Shown one piece after another: positions 1 through 6,240 of a stretch of 12,206 nt of DNA (its first letter is position 1; every line of letters starts with the position of its first letter). This DNA is from Alcaligenaceae bacterium (GTDB lineage Bacteria > Pseudomonadota > Gammaproteobacteria > Burkholderiales > Burkholderiaceae). The notes beneath the pieces are model-generated. The model was not told where the DNA came from. It searched no databases and worked only from the letters and a program-made list of their open reading frames with translations. Both the position numbers and the translations under genes were made by a program. Where the stretch lies: assembly GCA_947445495.1 (NCBI GenBank), contig CANFEI010000009.1:1-12206 (forward strand), in the 5' to 3' direction.

Positions 1-2
1 AC

Positions 3-824
3 CGACGTGGATTTTTAGCGACCTCGCTCATGAGCGGTTTTACGCTCGCCGCCGGCCCTGTAATGGCGCAGACCGTGATCACGACGGACACCAACGGCCT
101 GATCGCCGGCGAAGTCAAGATCCCCGTCGCCGACGGCACCATCCCTGCGTACCGCGCAGCCCCTGCTGGCAAGACGAATCTTGGCACCATTTTGGTTGTG
201 CAAGAAATTTTCGGCGTGCATGAGCACATCAAAGATGTTTGCCGACGTTTCGCAAAATTGGGTTACCTGGCGATCGCCCCCGAAATGTATGCACGCCAGG
301 GCGATCCATCCAAGTTCACTGAGAACGCCAAGATTTTTTCCGAGATCGTCAACAAAGTGCCTGACGCACAAGTCATGAGCGATCTGGATGCCACCGCGAA
401 ATGGGCCGCTGCAAATGGTGGTGATCCTAAGCGTTTGGCGATCACCGGCTTTTGCTGGGGCGGCCGCATCGTCTGGTTGTATTCCGCACACAACCCCAAT
501 CTAAAAGCTGGCGTGGCCTGGTATGGCCGTTTGGTGGGCGACAAAGACGCGCTGCGCACGTCACAGCCTGTCGACATCGCAGGGCAAATGAAAGCGCCCG
601 TGCTTGGCTTGTACGGTGGCAAAGACACCGGCATTCCTGTGGCAACCGTTGATCAAATGAAGACCTCGCTGACGAGCGGCTCAGCAGCCGCCAAGGCGTC
701 GAGCTTCATTGTGTATCCCGAAGCGCCGCACGCTTTTTATGCCGACTACCGACCCAGTTTCCGCGCCGCCGAAGCCAAAGAGGCTTGGAATCAAGCGCAG
801 GCCTGGTTTAAAAAACATCTTTAA
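3..824 (+). CDS. Dienelactone hydrolase family protein, Tat-exported, 5' end cut by window edge
   Basis: This is an alpha/beta hydrolase of the dienelactone hydrolase (carboxymethylenebutenolidase-like) family, whose known members hydrolyse lactones or esters. Numbering from the ATG at base 30 (264 residues), the family triad is visible: Cys142 in GFCWGG, Asp199 in GGKD and His234 in APHAF, with Glu59 in VQEIFG matching the Glu that activates the Cys in classical enzymes. The frame stays open to the left edge, and bases 3-29 encode RRGFLATSL. This is a twin-arginine motif followed by a hydrophobic stretch and an AQ cleavage-type end near residue 14. The real start is therefore left of the window, and the ATG at base 30 lies inside the signal peptide. 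The product is probably exported folded to the periplasm. It leads a four-gene run; the RidA gene starts 19 bases downstream. The substrate is unknown. Confidence 0.88.
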   Translation, partial: RRGFLATSLMSGFTLAAGPVMAQTVITTDTNGLIAGEVKIPVADGTIPAYRAAPAGKTNLGTILVVQEIFGVHEHIKDVCRRFAKLGYLAIAPEMYARQGDPSKFTENAKIFSEIVNKVPDAQVMSDLDATAKWAAANGGDPKRLAITGFCWGGRIVWLYSAHNPNLKAGVAWYGRLVGDKDALRTSQPVDIAGQMKAPVLGLYGGKDTGIPVATVDQMKTSLTSGSAAAKASSFIVYPEAPHAFYADYRPSFRAAEAKEAWNQAQAWFKKHL

Positions 825-830
825 TTGATC

Positions 831-836
831 AAGGAG
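831..836 (+). promoter_or_regulatory. Ribosome binding site of the RidA-family gene
   Basis: AAGGAG lies 7 bases before the ATG at 844, in the 19-base gap after the hydrolase stop codon. It is the strongest Shine-Dalgarno match in this operon and fixes the RidA start. Confidence 0.8.
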
Positions 837-843
837 TAGCAAC

Positions 844-1200
844 ATGGGTGCAATTACCCGCATTGATTCCAACGAGCGTTTGAGCCGTGTCGTGATTCAC
901 GGCGATACAGTCTATGTCGCAGGGATTACCGCGAGCGTGAAAGGCGACATCGTCGCGCAGACGCGCGATGTGTTTGCAAAGATCGATGGTCACTTGGCCA
1001 GTGCTGGCACTGACAAACATCATTTGCTCACCGTGCAAATCTGGCTCAAAGATATCACCAACGACTTTGCAGGCATGAACTCGGTGTGGGCCGAATGGGC
1101 ACCAAAGAATGCGTTGCCGACGCGCGCAACGGGCGAAGTTAAATTGGCTGCACCGGACTTGTTGGTTGAGGTCATTGTTTCCGCTGCAAAAAAAGTCTGA
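844..1200 (+). CDS. RidA family protein (YjgF/YER057c/UK114)
   Basis: This is a 118-residue protein with the usual RidA length and core. Classical RidA proteins are small cytoplasmic trimers that hydrolyse reactive enamine/imine intermediates made by PLP enzymes; many paralogues have other or unknown roles. The sequence has an early VYVAGI strand, the QTRDVFAKID helix start, and the LPTRATGEV segment. In that segment Arg94 matches the conserved substrate-carboxylate-binding Arg, with Glu109 in LLVEVIV near the end. The family signature is slightly divergent, so this is more likely an Rid subfamily member than housekeeping RidA. It sits between a lactone-hydrolase-like gene and an FAD enzyme, in the same direction with short gaps, which suggests a catabolic or detoxifying role. 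The start is supported by AAGGAG at 831-836. Confidence 0.88.
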   Translation: MGAITRIDSNERLSRVVIHGDTVYVAGITASVKGDIVAQTRDVFAKIDGHLASAGTDKHHLLTVQIWLKDITNDFAGMNSVWAEWAPKNALPTRATGEVKLAAPDLLVEVIVSAAKKV

Positions 1201-1223
1201 GAGCATTCAAGCCCGGAGAAGTT

Positions 1224-2480
1224 TTGTTAACAGTTGCCGTAATCGGAGCCGGGCCCGCAGGACTGATGGCAGCAGAAGGTTTGGCCGAGCACGGTTTCAA
1301 GGTGCAGGTCTATGAAGCCAAGCCTTCTGCAGGACGCAAGTTTTTAATGGCAGGTCGAGGTGGGTTGAACATCACCCACTCCGAACCTGCCGAATTATTT
1401 GTGTCGCGTTATGCCGAGCGTGCACCGCAGATGGCTGCTTTGTTAGCCTCGTTCGATGCGGCCGCCTTGCGTGCCTGGGTGCACGCACTAAATATCGATA
1501 CCTTTGTCGGCAGCTCTGGCCGTGTTTTTCCGGCCGAGATGAAAGCTGCACCCTTGCTGCGTGCGTGGATGCACCGCCTGCGCGGACAAGGCGTGCAGTT
1601 TTATATGCGGCATCGCTGGCTTGGGTGGGATGCAGGCCACGCACTGCGCTTTGATACACCCAAAGGTGAAATCATCCTCAAGCCCGATGCCACGGTTCTC
1701 GCGCTGGGGGGTGGAAGTTGGGCCAAGCTTGGTTCAGACGGTGCGTGGTGGCCCTGGCTAGAAGAACAGGGCATCGCACTCGCTCCGCTTTTGCCAAGCA
1801 ACGGTGGCTTTGAGACCAACTGGTCACAACACTTTATCGACAAGTGTGCAGGTCAGCCACTAAAGACTGTCTCGTTTTGGGTAAAGGGCGCACGAGGTCC
1901 GGACGCAGCATTGCGCGGCGAATGCATGGTCACGCAATATGGCCTAGAAGGTGGGGCTGTCTACGCGCTGTCGGCCGCCTTGCGCACCCAGATCCTGCAA
2001 TGCGGCGCAGCGACTCTCTATATTGATCTCTTGCCTGATCACAGCGCCGAAAAAGTATTTGAGGAAGTCTTGCGTGGTCGCGGAGCGCGTTCTCTGTCGT
2101 CGCACTTGCGTTCCCGACTCGGCATTCAGGGGGTCAAGGCCACCCTGTTGCGCGAATGCTTACCTGCCGAAGCGTTCGATCATCCTTCGGCGCTCGCCGC
2201 CGGAATCAAAGCTCTTCCCGTGACCTTGCATGCGTGTCGGCCACTAGACGAAGCGATCAGCACCGCCGGTGGCGTGATGTTTGAAGGCTTGACAGCGGGG
2301 TTGATGCTGAGTGATCGTCCCGGTATATTCGTCGCAGGTGAGATGCTCGACTGGGAAGCCCCGACAGGTGGGTACTTACTTAATGGCGTGTTGGCGAGCG
2401 GCCGAATGGCCGGCTTAAGTGTTGTGACTTGGTTAAAACAACTTTCCAGGAGCAAATCTGATGAGCATGTTGAGTCCTGA
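1224..2480 (+). CDS. BaiN/HI0933-like FAD flavoprotein (PP_4765 type, TIGR03862-like)
   Basis: This is a 418-residue FAD-dependent flavoprotein of the HI0933/BaiN group, annotated in many proteobacteria as NAD(P)/FAD-dependent oxidoreductase or PP_4765-family flavoprotein. Its physiological reaction is not established. The N-terminal Rossmann motif GAGPAG is at residues 8-13. The family-specific stretch AGRKFLMAGRGGLNITHS follows at about 36-53, ALGGGSW is at 160-166, and the C-terminal FAD-contacting GGYLLNGVLASGRMAG is at 382-397. The start is a TTG at 1224 preceded by GGAG at 1215-1218 with a 5-base gap. No ATG fits, because the glycine motif begins only seven codons later. The stop codon lies inside the next gene: the last 20 bases overlap the amidohydrolase, implying translational coupling. 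No signal peptide is visible, so it should be cytoplasmic. Confidence 0.87.
   Translation: MLTVAVIGAGPAGLMAAEGLAEHGFKVQVYEAKPSAGRKFLMAGRGGLNITHSEPAELFVSRYAERAPQMAALLASFDAAALRAWVHALNIDTFVGSSGRVFPAEMKAAPLLRAWMHRLRGQGVQFYMRHRWLGWDAGHALRFDTPKGEIILKPDATVLALGGGSWAKLGSDGAWWPWLEEQGIALAPLLPSNGGFETNWSQHFIDKCAGQPLKTVSFWVKGARGPDAALRGECMVTQYGLEGGAVYALSAALRTQILQCGAATLYIDLLPDHSAEKVFEEVLRGRGARSLSSHLRSRLGIQGVKATLLRECLPAEAFDHPSALAAGIKALPVTLHACRPLDEAISTAGGVMFEGLTAGLMLSDRPGIFVAGEMLDWEAPTGGYLLNGVLASGRMAGLSVVTWLKQLSRSKSDEHVES
2448..2452 (+). promoter_or_regulatory. Ribosome binding site deciding the amidohydrolase start
   Basis: AGGAG lies inside the flavoprotein coding sequence, 8 bases before the ATG at 2461. 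It supports that ATG over later in-frame starts at 2467 or 2497, and so supports the long leader before the Tat motif. Confidence 0.6.
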
Positions 2481-3972
2481 AGAACTCGCGGCGTTGATGC
2501 CTGCCGAGTCCTCTATCTACCCCGCACCGATTCCTGTGCAGTCCGTGTCGAGCGATGAGTTTTCTCCTGGCCCACAGACGCAAAAGCAAAAAGAATATGA
2601 ATTCCGCGTCAAACAACTTGGCGCCGAACTATCAAAGCATCAAGGCCTCACACGTCGGAAGTTTTTTAAGACCGCCTCTGGAATGGCCGCTGCGTTCTTA
2701 GCGATGAACGAAACGTATGGTCCAATTTTTGGCGTGTCTCAGGCCGAAGCGGCGACCCCAGAAATGGCAGCAGATCGTGCGCGCAGCCTCTCTGGGCAGT
2801 TCATCATGGACATGCATACGCACTTTCTGCGCGACGACACTAGTCTTGCAGGCTTTGTGCGGAGTCGAGAAGCCGTGGGTAAAGCAGGATGGAATCCTGC
2901 GCTTGTCGGCAAGCCGCAAACACTTGAAGACTTAAAGTTCGCAAACTATCTGAAAGAGATTTATCTCGATAGCGATACAAAGATTGCGTGCATTAGCGGT
3001 GCGCCGTCCGAGAAACCGGGCGATTGGTTTTTAACGAACGATATGAAAGCCAATGCGCGCGCAACGATTAATGGGATTGCCGGTGCTAAGCGGGCGTATG
3101 CGCACGCCATCTTTACGCCAGGCTACGCCGGATGGCTCGAAGAAATTGATCGTGCAATCGAGATCTTGAAGCCTGACTCCTTTAAGGGTTACACCATTGG
3201 CGACAACACACACAAAGATCTTTCCAAGCATCCCTGGTTGCTCGACGATGAAAGGCTGGTGTATCCCGCGTATGAAAAATTTGCGAAAGCTGGTTTAAAA
3301 AACGTGTGTATTCATAAGGGATTGTTTCCACCGGCAGTCGAAAAGCAGTTCCCGCATTTGCTTCGAAACTCAATGGTGGATGATGTTGCCAAGGCGGCTA
3401 AAGACTGGCCTCAGCTTAACTTCATTATTTATCACGGTGGGTATCGCTACGGCGGTGGCAATGGAGCGGCCAACGCATGGCAACAGTTTGAAAAAACAGG
3501 TCGTATTGACTGGGTGACAGACTTGGCTGAAATCCCTGCCAAACATGGTGTGACCAATGTGTATGCCGACGTGGGTCAGCTTTTTGCGCAATCGACGATT
3601 GCAGATCCGCGCGTATCGGCCGTGATGATGGGCCAACTCGTCGCGGGGCTCGGCGCAGACCATGTGTGCTGGGGCACAGATGCGATCTGGACGGGCGCAC
3701 CGCAGTGGCAAATTGAGGCCTTGCGTCGCATTGAAATCCCCGAGGACTTGCAAAAACGCTATGGCTTAAAGCCTCTCGGTCCGGCAGATGGCCCGATCAA
3801 GAACGCAATCTTTGGTGAGAATAATGCACGCTTGTATGGCGTGACTGCCGCACAGCGCGCAGCGGTGGCGGACGACAAAATCGCCAGTGGCAAAATTATT
3901 TATGACAAGCACGGTGAGGGTCGAACGAATATGGCGTACGGCTACGTTAACCGTGAGGCTTCAGGAGCGTGA
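2461..3972 (+). CDS. Amidohydrolase (amidohydrolase_2 / TIM-barrel) with Tat signal
   Basis: This is a 503-residue metal-dependent hydrolase or decarboxylase-type TIM-barrel protein of the amidohydrolase superfamily (Amidohydro_2 type). Metal-ligand candidates are His119 and His121 (MDMHTHF, end of strand 1), His285 (CIHKGL), His325 (IIYHGGY) and Asp407 (WGTDAIW). The twin-arginine motif TRRKFFK starts at residue 64, followed by the hydrophobic ASGMAAAFLAM and an AEAAT cleavage-like site near 95-99. This predicts export of a folded, metal-loaded enzyme. The 64 residues before the motif are unusually long and polar. From memory, related proteins in betaproteobacteria carry a similar EF-P-PQT leader, so this is probably not a wrong start. 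The gene overlaps the upstream flavoprotein by 20 bases and its last 12 bases overlap the convergent mntA gene. The substrate is not evident. Confidence 0.88.
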   Translation: MSMLSPEELAALMPAESSIYPAPIPVQSVSSDEFSPGPQTQKQKEYEFRVKQLGAELSKHQGLTRRKFFKTASGMAAAFLAMNETYGPIFGVSQAEAATPEMAADRARSLSGQFIMDMHTHFLRDDTSLAGFVRSREAVGKAGWNPALVGKPQTLEDLKFANYLKEIYLDSDTKIACISGAPSEKPGDWFLTNDMKANARATINGIAGAKRAYAHAIFTPGYAGWLEEIDRAIEILKPDSFKGYTIGDNTHKDLSKHPWLLDDERLVYPAYEKFAKAGLKNVCIHKGLFPPAVEKQFPHLLRNSMVDDVAKAAKDWPQLNFIIYHGGYRYGGGNGAANAWQQFEKTGRIDWVTDLAEIPAKHGVTNVYADVGQLFAQSTIADPRVSAVMMGQLVAGLGADHVCWGTDAIWTGAPQWQIEALRRIEIPEDLQKRYGLKPLGPADGPIKNAIFGENNARLYGVTAAQRAAVADDKIASGKIIYDKHGEGRTNMAYGYVNREASGA

Positions 3973-4278
3973 TTGCAACACGATATAGTGTTGGGCGATC
4001 AGCTTGCGAAACGAATCGCTCGTTGTTGCCCAATCCACAATGTCGACCTTACAGGTGAGCGCTGATTCTGACAGCTCCTCTGAAAGAGCTGCCAAGATGT
4101 TGAGTGAAACCGGCAGATCGCCGACCACTGCAATGTCTAGGTCAGAGAAGGGCTTGTGTTTGCCATTGGTGCGTGAGCCGAAGGCCCACGCCTCATGATT
4201 TGGGATGTGTCGCAGCAAGGCGGCCAGGACAATTTCCTTTTCGCGATCTGAAAGCGCAAGCACAGGTAATTCGCTCAC
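3961..4278 (-). CDS. mntA: MntA-type minimal nucleotidyltransferase antitoxin
   Basis: This is a 105-residue minimal nucleotidyltransferase. Known MntA antitoxins inactivate the partner HepT ribonuclease by transferring AMP to a tyrosine next to its active site (type VII toxin-antitoxin). The diagnostic GSX10DXD motif is intact: Gly34-Ser35, then ten residues, then Asp46-Leu-Asp48. A third acidic residue, Asp79, lies in KVDIVD. This matches the compact MNT fold rather than longer polymerase-beta-like enzymes. The start is a GTG at 4278-4276 that overlaps the hepT stop as GTGA, so the two genes are translationally coupled. The 3' end overlaps the convergent amidohydrolase by 12 bases. Biochemical activity is inferred from family knowledge only. 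Confidence 0.86.
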   Translation of the reverse strand: MSELPVLALSDREKEIVLAALLRHIPNHEAWAFGSRTNGKHKPFSDLDIAVVGDLPVSLNILAALSEELSESALTCKVDIVDWATTSDSFRKLIAQHYIVLQSRS

Positions 4279-4685
4279 GCGATACGTACCGTCAAGTTTG
4301 CTAGAAGTGTTTGCGCCTCAGCTAAAAAATTTGGTATTGCTTTGACGACTTCAATGGCAATATTCTCGTCATAGGTGTGACTGGTCTTACTGCGCATGTC
4401 GCGATAGGTTCGCCAGGTTGTCCAGTCGCCTGCGAGAAGGCCTTGCTCATTCGCTGTCCGTATTAGATCCGCAAAAGGCATGGCATCGAAGGCGCTTGGT
4501 GTGGCCGAGCTCATCTCCAGATACCGCTTGAGCATCTTGTGACTGATTTCGTAGGTAAATTCGAACCGCTGTATCAGTCCATCGCGCAATTGAGCGTCGG
4601 AAAGGTTCGCGCGATAGCGCGTCAGCCCCTCGTCTAATTTGCCGACGGCGTTTGAGAGCGAAGAAAGGTCAAGCGCGATGGCCAT
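4275..4685 (-). CDS. hepT: HepT-like HEPN ribonuclease toxin (HI0074 / nucleotidyltransferase substrate-binding family)
   Basis: This is a 136-residue all-helical HEPN protein of the HI0074 / TIGR01987-like family, long annotated as nucleotidyltransferase substrate-binding protein and now known in several cases to be an RNase toxin. The catalytic RX4HXY motif is complete: Arg98, His103, Tyr105 in RSKTSHTY. Tyr105 is the position expected to be AMPylated by MntA. Other family marks are FEFTYEISHKMLKRYLE (about 41-57) and the DWTTWRTYRDMR segment (about 87-98). It is transcribed first, with mntA directly after in a 4-base overlap. The ATG at 4685 has no clear Shine-Dalgarno, and an in-frame stop lies three codons upstream, so no longer start exists. 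Low expression or translation from a short leader is possible. Confidence 0.87.
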   Translation of the reverse strand: MAIALDLSSLSNAVGKLDEGLTRYRANLSDAQLRDGLIQRFEFTYEISHKMLKRYLEMSSATPSAFDAMPFADLIRTANEQGLLAGDWTTWRTYRDMRSKTSHTYDENIAIEVVKAIPNFLAEAQTLLANLTVRIA

Positions 4686-4711
4686 AGATGATCACGGGTG
4701 CGTGTTTGAGT

Positions 4712-4745
4712 TCAAGATTGATTTTAAGTCAGTATTGGATCTTGA
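4712..4745. repeat. Inverted repeat upstream of hepT
   Basis: TCAAGAT (4712-4718) and ATCTTGA (4739-4745) form a perfect 7 bp inverted repeat separated by 20 bases. It lies in the 80-base gap between hepT and the IclR stop, where a hepT-mntA promoter would be expected. A TAAAAT hexamer on the minus strand falls between the arms. It could be an operator for autoregulation or chance; the arms are short. Confidence 0.3.
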
Positions 4746-4765
4746 GCGCCTTATTCGTTTTTCGC

Positions 4766-5590
4766 CTAATCGCCGTCTTCCATCGTCAGAAGCGTAGGTT
4801 CAATTTGCTCGATTGCTTTGGTGATACTAGAGATCGCAAGGTCGCTGCGAGCTTTGTCCATGCGTTGGCTTAACGTGGCCACGCTGATCGCGGCCACGGG
4901 GTGGTTGTTTTTATCGAAGATCGGGAATGCGATGGTACGCACGCCGGGTAACTCAATCACATCGCTAATGACATGGCCGCGCGCGCGCGCACGTGCAATG
5001 ACCTTGCGGGCCTCCGCTTCGGAATAGTTCGGAAACTTTTCCGCGCAACGCTCTTTGTTGATGCTCAGAATGCGCTCGATTTCGTTGTCGTCCAAAAAGC
5101 TCAGAATCGCTAACGCACCGCCACCGATATTCAGTGGCCGCCTGCGCCCAACTTCCAGTACAAAAACCTTGATGGGGAACGCGCCTTCTGCGCGGTCAAT
5201 ACAGACCCCATCAAAACCCGCACGGGTCGTCAGAAAAACCGTATCGCCGGTCGTTTGTGCAATTTGCTGGAGATGTGCGTGGCATAAGTCGCGCATATTT
5301 GTGCGCGGGCTTGCCGCAAGCCCCATTTCATAGATCATGCTGCCTAGAAAATATCGCTTGGTTGTTTCGTCCTGACGAATCAAGCCCTCAGAGACGAGTC
5401 CCTGCAAAATTCTGTGGGCCGTTGGGCGCTCGATATTGACCTCAGTGCAAAGGTCAATCAGGCGGGCACCCAGGCGGTTACGTGCCGATACACTGCGTAA
5501 CAAGGCGGCGACCCGTTGCACAACTTGCGTGCCTGATTTGATGGCGGCCGTCGGCGGTATCATTTGATGGTTCATAATATGGACTGACAT
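4766..5590 (-). CDS. IclR family transcriptional regulator
   Basis: This is a DNA-binding regulator of the IclR family, up to 274 residues. It has an N-terminal winged helix-turn-helix (about residues 20-85, including PTAHRILQGLVSEGLI) and a C-terminal effector-binding domain (about 95-270, with the GGGALAILSFL helix and GVRTIAFPIFD). Family members usually act as dimers of dimers that sense small carboxylic or aromatic metabolites. Three in-frame ATGs are possible: at 5590 (274 residues), 5575 (269) and 5563 (265). None has a Shine-Dalgarno. The 5590 ATG lies 9 bases past a strong -10, so it could be read from a leaderless transcript. The gene diverges from msrC and the GMC oxidoreductase, its likely targets. 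A perfect palindrome over its start points to autoregulation. The effector is unknown. Confidence 0.9.
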   Translation of the reverse strand: MSVHIMNHQMIPPTAAIKSGTQVVQRVAALLRSVSARNRLGARLIDLCTEVNIERPTAHRILQGLVSEGLIRQDETTKRYFLGSMIYEMGLAASPRTNMRDLCHAHLQQIAQTTGDTVFLTTRAGFDGVCIDRAEGAFPIKVFVLEVGRRRPLNIGGGALAILSFLDDNEIERILSINKERCAEKFPNYSEAEARKVIARARARGHVISDVIELPGVRTIAFPIFDKNNHPVAAISVATLSQRMDKARSDLAISSITKAIEQIEPTLLTMEDGD

Positions 5591-5604
5591 TAGTCCATAT
5601 TATG
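5573..5604. promoter_or_regulatory. 32 bp palindromic operator at the IclR start
   Basis: CATAATATGGACT (5573-5585) and AGTCCATATTATG (5592-5604) are perfect 13-base reverse complements around a 6-base centre. The palindrome covers the -10 box, the predicted transcription start and the first ATGs of the iclR gene. A palindrome of this quality at this place is best explained as the operator of the IclR protein itself. A bound dimer would block its own promoter. Confidence 0.75.
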
Positions 5605-5627
5605 GCCCTCCACAGGCAAGCTGTCCA
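5599..5627 (-). promoter_or_regulatory. Sigma70-type promoter of the IclR gene
   Basis: On the minus strand, TGGACA (5627-5622; 5 of 6 to TTGACA) is followed after exactly 17 bases by CATAAT (5604-5599; 5 of 6 to TATAAT). The predicted start is around A5592-A5590, at or next to the first ATG. The -10 box is the distal arm of the palindrome, so repression by occupancy is built in. Confidence 0.65.
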
Positions 5628-5691
5628 ACCCCCCCTTATTCATCGGGTAATCAGCCCTCCAGGTTGAAACGCGTGGGCTACCGCGCTTCGC

Positions 5692-5697
5692 TAAAAT
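5692..5697 (+). promoter_or_regulatory. Possible -10 box for msrC
   Basis: TAAAAT lies 33 bases before the msrC ATG. The nearest good -35 (TTGAAA, 5664-5669) is 22 bases away, which is too far for a normal sigma70 promoter. The call therefore rests on the -10 alone. The promoter may need an activator, or be the weak side of the divergent region. Confidence 0.35.
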
Positions 5698-5730
5698 GCA
5701 CCCCATCACTATTCACCCTCGGCTCCCTTC

Positions 5731-6222
5731 ATGTTCGCAACCGCATCGTTGGCGCACTTGTCCAAGACAGAGCAATACCGCCAGCTTGCCCAGCAGGCGC
5801 GCACCCTGATGGAAGGCGAAACAGATCGCATCGCCAACGCGGCCAATATGGCGGCGCTCGTGATGCACTCGCTCAGTGATCTGAACTGGGCCGGTTTCTA
5901 TTTTTATGATGGGACCGAGCTCGTACTCGGCCCGTTTCAAGGCAAACCCGCTTGTTTGCGCATTCCGCTCAACGAAGGTGTTTGTGGCGCGGCTGCGACG
6001 ACCCGTCAGGCGCAGTGTGTCGCGGATGTACATGCGTTTCCTGGCCATATCGCCTGCGATGCGGCCTCACGGTCCGAGCTGGTGATCCCTCTTTTCTGGC
6101 AAGAGCAGCTACTTGGGGTGTGGGATCTGGATAGCCCCATTCCTGCAAGGTTTGACGCAGAAGATCAGGCAGGGATGCAAGTCTTGTGCGATATTTACAT
6201 GTACGCGGTTTATAAAAAATAA
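5731..6222 (+). CDS. msrC: Free methionine-(R)-sulfoxide reductase, GAF-domain
   Basis: This single-GAF-domain enzyme of 163 residues reduces free L-methionine-(R)-sulfoxide to methionine in the cytoplasm with thioredoxin as reductant, thereby repairing oxidised methionine. The three catalytic cysteines are present with the right spacing: Cys75 (GKPAC), Cys85 (GVCG) and Cys109 (GHIACD). The spacings of 10 and 24 match Cys84, Cys94 and Cys118 of the E. coli enzyme (YebR/MsrC). Other conserved blocks are LNWAGFYFYD (51-60), LVLGPFQGK (65-72) and SELVIP (115-120). No Shine-Dalgarno precedes the ATG. The gene diverges from the IclR regulator across about 140 bases and is followed after 18 bases by the GMC oxidoreductase. 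A link to peroxide or oxidative stress produced by the flavoenzyme is only a suggestion. Confidence 0.92.
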   Translation: MFATASLAHLSKTEQYRQLAQQARTLMEGETDRIANAANMAALVMHSLSDLNWAGFYFYDGTELVLGPFQGKPACLRIPLNEGVCGAAATTRQAQCVADVHAFPGHIACDAASRSELVIPLFWQEQLLGVWDLDSPIPARFDAEDQAGMQVLCDIYMYAVYKK

Positions 6223-6240
6223 ATAAGAGCAGACAACATC

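Noticed and set aside
15..491. Minus-strand ORF (158 codons) opposite the dienelactone hydrolase.
   Set aside because: It is antisense to the catalytic core of a well-supported gene, with no motif, promoter or ribosome binding site.
4678..4797. Small plus-strand ORF of 39 codons (starting MAIDDHGCVF) across the hepT-iclR gap.
   Set aside because: It overlaps the hepT start and iclR end in antisense and has no clear promoter. AAAGGT is a poor Shine-Dalgarno at wide spacing. I recognise no family.
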